From: Candidatus Kuenenbacteria bacterium CG_4_8_14_3_um_filter_39_15
GTDB lineage: Bacteria; Patescibacteriota; Patescibacteriia; UBA2196; GWA2-42-15
Assembly (NCBI GenBank): GCA_002782365.1
Contig: PFHP01000058.1
Location: 1 to 18,759, forward strand
DNA length: 18,759 bases
Reading direction: 5' to 3'
Position 1 is the stretch's first letter. Every line of letters starts with the position of its first letter. This document shows positions 6,798-12,480 of this stretch, piece by piece. The position numbers and the translations under genes were made by a program. The notes below the pieces were generated by a model. It was not told the DNA's origin, searched no databases, and worked only from the letters and a program-made list of their open reading frames with translations.

Positions 6798-7958
6798 TTA
6801 GATTAAATTATTAAAAATTTCTTTCATTTTTGCGGCAACTAAATTCCAGTCATATTTTTGTTTTACCAACTCTAAACCGTTTTTCTGGATTTCAACGTAT
6901 AACTCTTTATCTGCCAAGAGTAGTTTTATTTTTTCAGCTAAATCACCTGGGTTGTTTACCTGGCAAAAAAGTCCTGTTTTTTTGTCAAGTAAAAAATCCG
7001 GAATACCGCCGACCGGAGTGGCAATAATTGGCAGGCCAGCGGCCATGGCTTCAATAAAGGCAATGCCCTGGCCCTCGGAAAGCGATGGGCGGACAAAAAT
7101 ATCGGCGCTGGCGTAATATTTTGAAATTTCATCATAGTCAATTTGACCGAGGAAAATGACATGATTTTCTAACTTTAAATCTTTAGTGAGCTGTTTTAAT
7201 TTTTGTTCAAGTTTGCCAGAACCGGCGATAACTAAAGTAACTAGTAACTCGTAATCAGTCACTAGTAAATTAATTGATTTTATTAGAGTTGCTAGATCAT
7301 TTTTTTTGACTAGGCGGGAGCTGGTAAAAATAATTTTGTTATTTTTTGGAATTTGTAATTTATTTTTTAATTTAATTCCCTGTTCCCTGTTAATTGAGTT
7401 CTGCATCTTGACTAGATCAACACCATTGGGGATGATACTAATTTCCTTTTTATAGCCATAACTTCTAGCTCTCTTCGCCAGCCAGTGGCTGATAGCCTGA
7501 ATATGATTGGCGCAAATGTAAATCTGGCGATAAATCGGATACCAAAACCAAGTGCGCTTCCTGATAAATGAATCTGAATCGCCGCTTTGGAGAGTCAGCA
7601 GGTATTTTGTTTTTGGGTGAAATAATTTGAAGACCAGCGCCGCCATGCCTGCCCAAGTAGCCATCATTGCCCAAATTAAATGGTAATTATTTTGACGATT
7701 TAGTTTTCGGGCAAGAAAAAAAGCCCTCAAAGGATAAAGGTACTTGTCTATTTTTTTCCCTTGGCCAACACGGTAAACTGTAATGTTATCCACAACCTCT
7801 GAATTCAATAAATTTTGGCTAAATTTAGCAGTAATTAAATCAAATTTAACATCAGTTAGGCGCTTGGTAATCTCGTGTAAAGCAACCTCTGCCCCGCCGA
7901 CAAAAGGAAAATAGGTCACTGAAAAAATCAAGACTTTGGTCTTATTTGGCCCAGTCAT
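6798..7958 (-). CDS. GT4-family glycosyltransferase
   Basis: A 386-residue GT-B fold enzyme predicted to transfer a hexose from a nucleotide sugar during surface-polysaccharide or glycolipid synthesis. The N-terminal acceptor domain opens with VLIFSVTYFPFVGGAEVALHE, whose GGAE loop is typical. The C-terminal donor domain has IIFTSSRLVKKND, then VIAGSG, and the EX7E pair E295/E303 in EGQGIAFIEAM with PVGGIPDFL. There is no signal peptide or membrane helix. The gene heads a run with the GtrA-GT4 fusion, the 530-residue membrane protein and murF, from a strong promoter at 7971-7999. The leader is only about six bases and there is no Shine-Dalgarno. The sugar donor and acceptor cannot be assigned; GDP-mannose is possible given manC nearby. 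Confidence 0.92.
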   Translation of the reverse strand: MTGPNKTKVLIFSVTYFPFVGGAEVALHEITKRLTDVKFDLITAKFSQNLLNSEVVDNITVYRVGQGKKIDKYLYPLRAFFLARKLNRQNNYHLIWAMMATWAGMAALVFKLFHPKTKYLLTLQSGDSDSFIRKRTWFWYPIYRQIYICANHIQAISHWLAKRARSYGYKKEISIIPNGVDLVKMQNSINREQGIKLKNKLQIPKNNKIIFTSSRLVKKNDLATLIKSINLLVTDYELLVTLVIAGSGKLEQKLKQLTKDLKLENHVIFLGQIDYDEISKYYASADIFVRPSLSEGQGIAFIEAMAAGLPIIATPVGGIPDFLLDKKTGLFCQVNNPGDLAEKIKLLLADKELYVEIQKNGLELVKQKYDWNLVAAKMKEIFNNLI

Positions 7959-7970
7959 ATACTTAATTTT

Positions 7971-7999
7971 ATTATGCCTTTTTTAAAGGGTTGTGTCAA
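7971..7999 (-). promoter_or_regulatory. Promoter of the GT4 / GtrA-GT4 / murF run
   Basis: On the minus strand, -35 TTGACA (7994-7999, perfect), a 17-nt spacer, and -10 CATAAT (7971-7976, 5 of 6). The expected start is near 7964, leaving about six bases before the ATG at 7956-7958. It lies in the 45-nt gap after the preceding GT4 stop, so this run can be expressed separately from the dut-thyA genes. Confidence 0.75.
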
Positions 8000-8003
8000 A
8001 GAG

Positions 8004-9191
8004 TTATGACTGATATAAGTCATTTAATTTTTGAGTATGTTTATCCCAATTATATTTTTCTTTAACCTCTTGGATGGCGTTCCGAGAAAAATTATTATAT
8101 AGACTTTCATCAGTCAGTATTTTTTTAATTTTTTCAGCTAAATCATTTGAGTCACCCGCTTTGGCTATTAAACCAGACTGCCCGACTACATCCCTGACGC
8201 CTGGCAGATCAGAGCCGATAACGGGCTTGCCGTAAGTTTTAGCTTCAATTAAGACAAGTCCAAAAGCTTCGGCGCTGGTAGTTGAAGGCAGGACAGTTAC
8301 ATCACACAGCGCATAATAATTTTTTAGCTCGTCAAATTTTATGCGGCCGGTAAAGACAACTTGATTTTGCAAATTAGAGCCGGCCACCTGGCGCTCATAA
8401 TCACCGCGCAGATTGCCGTCGCCAACAATGACGAGTTTAATCCGGAGGTTATTTATCCCGATGTCGCTTCGCGAATCGGGATCCCGAACTCCGAGTTTAT
8501 CTCGGAGCTTCGGGATTTTTTTTATGGCGTCAATTAGAACTGGCACGCCTTTAAAATAATGGGCGCTGTCAAGGCCGCCGACAAAAAGAATAATTTTTTC
8601 TGATTTAATATGTAATTTATTTTTCAACTCGGCAACTTGCAGCTGACTGACTGTTTCCGGATGCTGGTTGCTGCCAAAGGGAATTTCCACAAATTTCTCA
8701 CGATATTTCTTAAATATCTTTTTTATTTTTGAATTTTTAACATAATCCAGCGAGGCAGAACAGATTTTATCAGCCAGTTTAAAAAGATGTTTTTGTATGG
8801 GCCAGGAGCTTAACTGTAAAATTTTACGGAATAAATTTCTGGCAGTGGCATCCATATGGTACCAGATAATGAGCTTACTGCTTTTTAAAAGTTTAAATTT
8901 TTTTGCCAGCCAGACAAATTCTTGAGCGCCATAAAACGGATAATGCAACTGGACAACATCAAATTTTCTTAATTGCCATAAAAGACTGGGGCAAATACCG
9001 GCATTGCCAAAACATAGAGTTTTTATATATTTAATTTTAAAATTATCTGGCTCTAGCTTCTCTTTTTGATTCAATGTAAAAACAGTCACTTGGTGACCAT
9101 TTTCAGCCAGGCTCTTTACTTGTTCATAAGCCACTATTCCCATGCCGCCAGCATACGGCGGAAAGCGGCAGACAATGTGAGCAATCTTCAT
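8004..9191 (-). CDS. GT4-family glycosyltransferase carrying an in-frame palindromic repeat
   Basis: A 395-residue GT-B glycosyltransferase. The N-terminal domain starts MKIAHIVCRFPPYAGGMGIVAYEQ, with a nucleotide-sugar GT4 glycine-rich loop. The C-terminal domain has IILFVGGLDSAHYFKG, LVIVGDGNLRGDY, and the EX7E pair E308/E316 in EAFGLVLIEAK. Between helix IDAIKKIPKL and strand IKLVIVGDG lies an extra stretch of about 20 residues (226-246, LRDKLGVRDPDSRSDIG), encoded exactly by the twin-hairpin element at 8455-8516. The frame is intact and all motifs remain, so the enzyme is probably active with a surface-loop insertion. The gene starts two bases after the reductase stop (TAA GC ATG), so it belongs to the dut-thyA-reductase transcript. 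Donor and acceptor are unknown. Confidence 0.91.
   Translation of the reverse strand: MKIAHIVCRFPPYAGGMGIVAYEQVKSLAENGHQVTVFTLNQKEKLEPDNFKIKYIKTLCFGNAGICPSLLWQLRKFDVVQLHYPFYGAQEFVWLAKKFKLLKSSKLIIWYHMDATARNLFRKILQLSSWPIQKHLFKLADKICSASLDYVKNSKIKKIFKKYREKFVEIPFGSNQHPETVSQLQVAELKNKLHIKSEKIILFVGGLDSAHYFKGVPVLIDAIKKIPKLRDKLGVRDPDSRSDIGINNLRIKLVIVGDGNLRGDYERQVAGSNLQNQVVFTGRIKFDELKNYYALCDVTVLPSTTSAEAFGLVLIEAKTYGKPVIGSDLPGVRDVVGQSGLIAKAGDSNDLAEKIKKILTDESLYNNFSRNAIQEVKEKYNWDKHTQKLNDLYQS
8455..8516. repeat. Twin-hairpin palindromic element inserted in frame in a GT4 gene
   Basis: Two adjacent, similarly built hairpins. Hairpin 1 (8455-8482): ATCCCGAT, one bulged G, TCGC, loop TTC, GCGA, ATCGGGAT. Hairpin 2 (8481-8516): ATCCCGAA, CTCCGAG, loop TTTAT, CTCGGAG, one bulged C, TTCGGGAT. 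They share the central AT and have the same outer arm (ATCCCGA) and the same one-base bulge. The element is GC-richer than the gene around it and codes for a hydrophilic insert. The layout recalls Rickettsia palindromic elements, which also sit in frame inside genes. Confidence 0.8.
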
Positions 9192-9193
9192 GC

Positions 9194-9703
9194 TTATTTT
9201 TTTATTTTATACCTAAGGTGAATAATATTATTATCTAACTGTTTAATTTCAATCAATTCCAAAGCCAAATCAACATCAGCGCCCTTAAAAAGGGACAACC
9301 CCTCGCCGAAAATTTTCGGTTCAATGGTCAGCCAGATTTCATCTATTAAACCCTGTGATAAAAACAAGCCATTGATGGTTGAACCGCCGCCAACAATCAT
9401 TTCTTTAAAACCACGACTTTCAAGTTCGGCTATGATTTCTTCTGGTTTTTTATTGGTATATTCCAATGTGCCCGGAATATTTTCATATTGACTCACGTCA
9501 AAATCCATGACTATATTAAGCCTGCCCGGCAAGGGTTTGCCAATGGTATCATAAGTTGTTTTGCCCATGACAATCACGCCGACGCGCTTGGTTTCTGCTA
9601 TAAACATCTTTTTATCAGCCTGACTGGTCCAGGTGGCCGGCTGGTCAGTGTCTTTGGCTATTTTGCCATCAACTGTTATTGCCATCATTAATATTTTTTT
9701 CAT
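9194..9703 (-). CDS. Dihydrofolate reductase-like protein (RibD C-terminal/DHFR superfamily)
   Basis: A 169-residue NADPH-dependent reductase of the DHFR-like fold. It opens with KKILMMAITVDGKIA, has VMGKTTYDTIGKPLPGR (the nucleotide-binding MGR-T-x-x-x-x-G-x-PLPGR region of DHFR), and IVGGGSTINGLFLSQGLIDE, the RibD-C style GGG strand. RibD-C proteins normally reduce a riboflavin precursor, but no riboflavin gene is here. Instead the gene starts four bases after thyA (TAA AACT ATG). Thymidylate synthase oxidises its folate cofactor, so a dihydrofolate reductase role is the best contextual call. It is not a textbook FolA. It ends two bases before the GT4 gene. Function assignment is inference from context; the fold is confident. 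Confidence 0.82.
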   Translation of the reverse strand: MKKILMMAITVDGKIAKDTDQPATWTSQADKKMFIAETKRVGVIVMGKTTYDTIGKPLPGRLNIVMDFDVSQYENIPGTLEYTNKKPEEIIAELESRGFKEMIVGGGSTINGLFLSQGLIDEIWLTIEPKIFGEGLSLFKGADVDLALELIEIKQLDNNIIHLRYKIKK

Positions 9704-9707
9704 AGTT

Positions 9708-10580
9708 TTAAACAGCTATCTGGAATTTTATGCCTGGATAGCTTTGATAGTTTATAACTTGTGTGTCAGTATACTGCCAATCAAAAATTGATTTAAAATT
9801 TTCAGTTTTAATCGTTGGCAGCGGATATTTATCAGGATCCCTTGTTAATTGTTCCTTTAAGCCTTCAATATGATTTAGATAAATATGAACATCTGCTAAA
9901 AACCCGGTGAGCATGCCTTCTTTAAATCCTGTTTCCAGAGCCAAGAGATGCAGCAGCGTGGCATAGCTCGCAATATTAAACGGCAAGCCCAGAGCAACAT
10001 CAACAGAGCGCTGATTCCAAAAAAGATTCAGCCGGCCATCAATAACCGTAATCTGAAAAGCATAATGGCAATATGGAGGAACGGCTTTCTGAATATCAAG
10101 CGGATTCCAGGCAAGCACCAACATTTGCCGGCTGGTGGGCTCCCTTTTTATATTGTCAACTAATTTCTTAAGCTGATCAACTCCCTGACCAGTATAATCG
10201 GTATTATAATCCCTGTACTCGGCGCCAAAATGCCGCCATTCCCAGCCGTAAATGGTACCGAGATCTCTCTCTGCAAACATTCTTTTTTTAGTCTCTTCAT
10301 CATGGGCGTATGGCACTTTCAAAGGCGTGCACCATTCGTCCCAGATGTGATTATTTCTGTCTTGCAGCCATTTTTTGTCAGTCATGCCTTTAATAAAGAA
10401 TTCAAGTTCACTGGCTACCAGCCGATAAGGCACTTTTTTCGTGGTCAGAAGCGGAAAACCACCTGCCATATCGTGCTGAAACATCTGACCGGCGATGGCC
10501 AGAGTACCGGTGCCAGTGCGGTCAGACTTTGCTTTGCCTTGTGCTAAAATTTTTTTAACTATGTTTAAATATGATTGCAT
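9708..10580 (-). CDS. thyA: Thymidylate synthase
   Basis: Methylates dUMP to dTMP using methylene-tetrahydrofolate. The 290-residue form starting MQSYLNIVKKIL (ATG 10578-10580) is chosen. The longer open frame to 10667 runs through dut and has no support. Motifs are SDRTGTGT (phosphate-binding Arg), WEWRHFGAEY, TSRQM, catalytic Cys171 in PPYCHYAFQ, RSVDVALGLPFNIASYA, and HIYLNHIEGL. The usual residue before the catalytic Cys is Pro (PCH); here it is Tyr (PYCH). The start is four bases after the dut stop (TAA ATTT ATG) and the stop is four bases before the reductase, so dUMP supply, methylation and cofactor recycling sit on one message. Length is slightly above the 264 residues of E. coli ThyA. 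Confidence 0.96.
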   Translation of the reverse strand: MQSYLNIVKKILAQGKAKSDRTGTGTLAIAGQMFQHDMAGGFPLLTTKKVPYRLVASELEFFIKGMTDKKWLQDRNNHIWDEWCTPLKVPYAHDEETKKRMFAERDLGTIYGWEWRHFGAEYRDYNTDYTGQGVDQLKKLVDNIKREPTSRQMLVLAWNPLDIQKAVPPYCHYAFQITVIDGRLNLFWNQRSVDVALGLPFNIASYATLLHLLALETGFKEGMLTGFLADVHIYLNHIEGLKEQLTRDPDKYPLPTIKTENFKSIFDWQYTDTQVINYQSYPGIKFQIAV

Positions 10581-10584
10581 AAAT

Positions 10585-11007
10585 TTATCTGCCAGTTGAG
10601 CCAAAATAGCCATAGCCGCGCTCTGAATTAGTAAGCTCATCAACTTCTTCAAGCTCGGCAATTTCAACCGGATAAATTACTAATTGAGCGATTTTATCGC
10701 CTTTTTTTACCTGATACGGCTTATCTCCCAAATTAATGAGCAGCATGTTGTATTCGCCGCGGTAACCGGCGTCAAAAACTCCAGCCATGGTGTGCACACC
10801 GCCGTTTAGCGGCAAACTGCCCTTATCTTTGACAATAGCGGCGTAACCGTGTGGAAACTCCAGAGCAAAACCATTATAAAAAATTTTTCTTTCACCGGGC
10901 TTAAGTTCATAATCTTCCATTGAATACAAATCAAGCCCGACATCACCGGGATGGGCATACGCGGGAATGATGCAATGGGGATTTAATTTTTTTATTTTAA
11001 TCTTCAT
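10585..11007 (-). CDS. dut: dUTPase, as an internally started product or C-terminal domain of the fusion
   Basis: Hydrolyses dUTP to dUMP and pyrophosphate, keeping uracil out of DNA and feeding ThyA. Counted from ATG 11005-11007 it is 140 residues, the usual size of the trimeric enzyme. All five motifs are present: PGDVGLDLYS (20-29), the variant DKGSLPLNGG (61-70), GVFDAGYRGEY (76-86, with catalytic Asp79 and Tyr82), GDKIAQLVIYP (103-113) and RGYGYFGSTG (130-139). It is listed separately because a complete dUTPase begins with its own Met, even though the frame is open from the pseudouridine synthase. Four bases separate its stop from thyA. Whether free dUTPase, the fusion, or both are made cannot be seen from sequence. 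Confidence 0.85.
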   Translation of the reverse strand: MKIKIKKLNPHCIIPAYAHPGDVGLDLYSMEDYELKPGERKIFYNGFALEFPHGYAAIVKDKGSLPLNGGVHTMAGVFDAGYRGEYNMLLINLGDKPYQVKKGDKIAQLVIYPVEIAELEEVDELTNSERGYGYFGSTGR

Positions 11008-11730
11008 GAATAGAATTTTTAATTTTGTATTATTGTACCCTGCGCCAAGAGCGCAGGGAAAAGCAAGTTTTATCTTTTTATACTTACCAATTGGCAAATC
11101 ATCTAATTTAATCTTATCTATCCTCACCCTTTCCAAATTAATGACCCTATAGTCGCATTTTTCCATCATTCTTCTAATTTGCCTTTTCCAGCCTTGGTGG
11201 AGAGTAATTGATAATTTATTTTCACTTAATTTATTAACTTTATCAGCCCGAGCCAGTCCCTCTTCTAATTTAACACCTTGGGAAAGTTTTAATAATAAGT
11301 CTTGAGTGATGGCTTTATTTATTGTGACAATATATTCTTTTTCATGCCTGAATTTAGGATGAGTCAGCTTGTTAGTCAGCTCACCGTCGTTGGTAAGAAT
11401 GATTAAGCCATGAGAATCTTTGTCAAGCCGGCCAACCGACCAGACTTTGGGAACTTTGGGGACAAGATCAACCACTTTTTTTAAGGCGTGCCGGTCTTTG
11501 GCAGTTGAGGTGTAGCCGACTGGTTTATTGACCAGATAATAGACTTTTTCTTCAAGCGCTTTAATTGTTTTGCCTTGGTATTCTATTCTGTCCTTTTTCG
11601 GATCAATTTTTATGCCAAGCTCGGCTGGTTTATGATTGACTTTGACACGACCTTGTTTTATGAGGTCAGTCGCTGCCCTTCTGGAAGCTAGTCCGGCAGT
11701 AGATAAAAATTGTTGGAGATATATTTTCAT
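10585..11730 (-). CDS. Pseudouridine synthase (RsuA/RluB family) read in frame into dUTPase
   Basis: One uninterrupted 381-codon frame holding two proteins. Residues 1-60 are an S4 RNA-binding domain (MKIYLQQFLSTAGLASRR). Residues 63 to about 233 are the RsuA/RluB-type synthase with KPVGYTST, catalytic Asp103 in GRLDKDSHGL, and WKRQIRRM; it converts a specific rRNA uridine to pseudouridine. Whether it modifies 16S or 23S rRNA is not clear. No stop codon follows. The frame passes through PCALGAGYNN, encoded by a perfect hairpin (11038-11058), and enters dUTPase at residue 242 (ATG at 11007). Either a true fusion is made or dUTPase is also started internally. The start has no convincing Shine-Dalgarno and is preceded by heptamer repeats (11761-11795) after the regulator gene. 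Confidence 0.82.
   Translation of the reverse strand: MKIYLQQFLSTAGLASRRAATDLIKQGRVKVNHKPAELGIKIDPKKDRIEYQGKTIKALEEKVYYLVNKPVGYTSTAKDRHALKKVVDLVPKVPKVWSVGRLDKDSHGLIILTNDGELTNKLTHPKFRHEKEYIVTINKAITQDLLLKLSQGVKLEEGLARADKVNKLSENKLSITLHQGWKRQIRRMMEKCDYRVINLERVRIDKIKLDDLPIGKYKKIKLAFPCALGAGYNNTKLKILFMKIKIKKLNPHCIIPAYAHPGDVGLDLYSMEDYELKPGERKIFYNGFALEFPHGYAAIVKDKGSLPLNGGVHTMAGVFDAGYRGEYNMLLINLGDKPYQVKKGDKIAQLVIYPVEIAELEEVDELTNSERGYGYFGSTGR
11038..11058 (-). repeat. Perfect 8-bp hairpin at the pseudouridine synthase / dUTPase junction
   Basis: CCCTGCGC - CAAGA - GCGCAGGG (plus-strand reading), eight perfect pairs with a five-base loop, inside the fused frame and 30 nt before the dut ATG. It looks like an intergenic palindrome, but it is translated. 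There is no T-tract after it on the minus strand (TACAATAAT follows), so it is not a standard terminator. Confidence 0.7.
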
Positions 11731-11760
11731 ATTCCGAACAAAAGCGCCTGAAAAGCGCCC

Positions 11761-11795
11761 TTGCTTATTGCTTATTGATTATTGTTTATTGTTTA
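11761..11795. repeat. Five degenerate heptamer tandem repeats (TTGYTTA)
   Basis: TTGCTTA twice, TTGATTA, then TTGTTTA twice, ending directly at the stop codon (11796-11798) of the regulator gene and filling half of the 65-nt gap before the pseudouridine synthase start. Next to it is a GGCGCTTTT direct pair (minus strand, 11741-11760 region). Such arrays can change length by slippage. Confidence 0.75.
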
Positions 11796-12395
11796 TTATC
11801 TTCTATCCACCACGACATGTTTTTTGCCTTCCATAATCTCAAATAAAAATTTGTCGGTCATCTGATTGCGGCAGTCAAATTCTTTTTGGCTCATAATGGA
11901 ATAGCGAATAGGATTGCTGAAATTCTTTTCCATACCAGAGATCAACCTTCTGATTTTATTTTTATCAACATTACCCATAATGAGAATGTCTGTACGGGCC
12001 CTGACATCGCCGACAAAAATGCCGCTCAAAACCAATAGTTTAATGCCAGCCGTTTCTTTAAGCTTTTCAAGCAGGGCTTTGTCAACTAAAAGCTTGGAGC
12101 CGATAATCAGACTATGGAGCTCGCTAAATAGAGTATATTCTTTGTTGACCTGATAATATTTTTTGTTTTCCTGTTTGTCCCGCGCCAAATCTTCTTTGGA
12201 AATATCAATTTTATCAAACGGCACACCCTTGATAATTTCCATTTTTTCAAGATTTAAGATTTCTCTTCTAATGGAGTTGGTGTTTTCTTTTAAGTCTCTG
12301 GCAACGCCACGGGCGTAAAAAGCAGAGTCAATGTTATTAAAAAACAGAGTCAGCAGTTTGGCACGGGTTTTTGAACCGAATAAATCTTCTAGCAT
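11796..12395 (-). CDS. Winged-helix DNA-binding protein with degenerate nucleotidyltransferase-like domain
   Basis: A 199-residue probable transcription regulator. Residues 1-60 (MLEDLFGSKTRAKLLTLFF, then FYARGVARDLKENTNSIRREILNLEKMEII) fit a winged helix with the recognition helix around NSIRREILNLE. Residues from about 115 (KLLVLSGIFVGDVRARTDILIMGN) resemble the GS-x10-DxD entry of MNT-type nucleotidyltransferases. However, the order is SG rather than GS and only one Asp remains, so catalysis is doubtful. Similar helix-turn-helix plus nucleotidyltransferase-like proteins occur widely in CPR genomes, with no known target. It is divergent from the PP2C-like/propeller gene with overlapping promoters, so it may control that gene and itself; this is inference. 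The start at 12393-12395 has no Shine-Dalgarno. Confidence 0.75.
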   Translation of the reverse strand: MLEDLFGSKTRAKLLTLFFNNIDSAFYARGVARDLKENTNSIRREILNLEKMEIIKGVPFDKIDISKEDLARDKQENKKYYQVNKEYTLFSELHSLIIGSKLLVDKALLEKLKETAGIKLLVLSGIFVGDVRARTDILIMGNVDKNKIRRLISGMEKNFSNPIRYSIMSQKEFDCRNQMTDKFLFEIMEGKKHVVVDRR

Positions 12396-12423
12396 AGTTT
12401 AAGCGTGTTATTAGTATATTTCT

Positions 12424-12452
12424 ATTATAGTATAGTATTTTGTTGTTGTAAA
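12424..12452 (-). promoter_or_regulatory. Promoter of the winged-helix regulator
   Basis: On the minus strand, -35 TTTACA (12447-12452, 5 of 6), a 17-nt spacer, and a perfect -10 TATAAT (12424-12429). The expected start is about 12417, giving a leader of about 22 nt. It overlaps the opposing promoter at 12443-12471, so the two cannot be occupied freely at once. Confidence 0.7.
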
Positions 12453-12471
12453 ATGAAAAATCTGATAAAAT
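12443..12471 (+). promoter_or_regulatory. Promoter of the PP2C-like/propeller gene, near-leaderless
   Basis: -10 TAAAAT (12466-12471) with an extended TG at 12463-12464, and a weak -35 TTGTTG (12443-12448) at 17 nt. The expected start is about 12478, three bases before the ATG at 12481. The weak -35 suggests dependence on the extended -10 or on an activator. Confidence 0.5.
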
Positions 12472-12480
12472 AAATTATGT

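Noticed and set aside
8455..8516. CRISPR-like or IS-end structure
   Set aside because: Only two hairpins of unequal length without spacers, and no transposase or cas gene nearby.
10581..10667. N-terminal extension of thymidylate synthase by 29 residues
   Set aside because: It overlaps the end of dut, including the conserved RGYGYFGSTG motif; the ATG at 10580 fits the ThyA N-terminus and the common 4-nt spacing.
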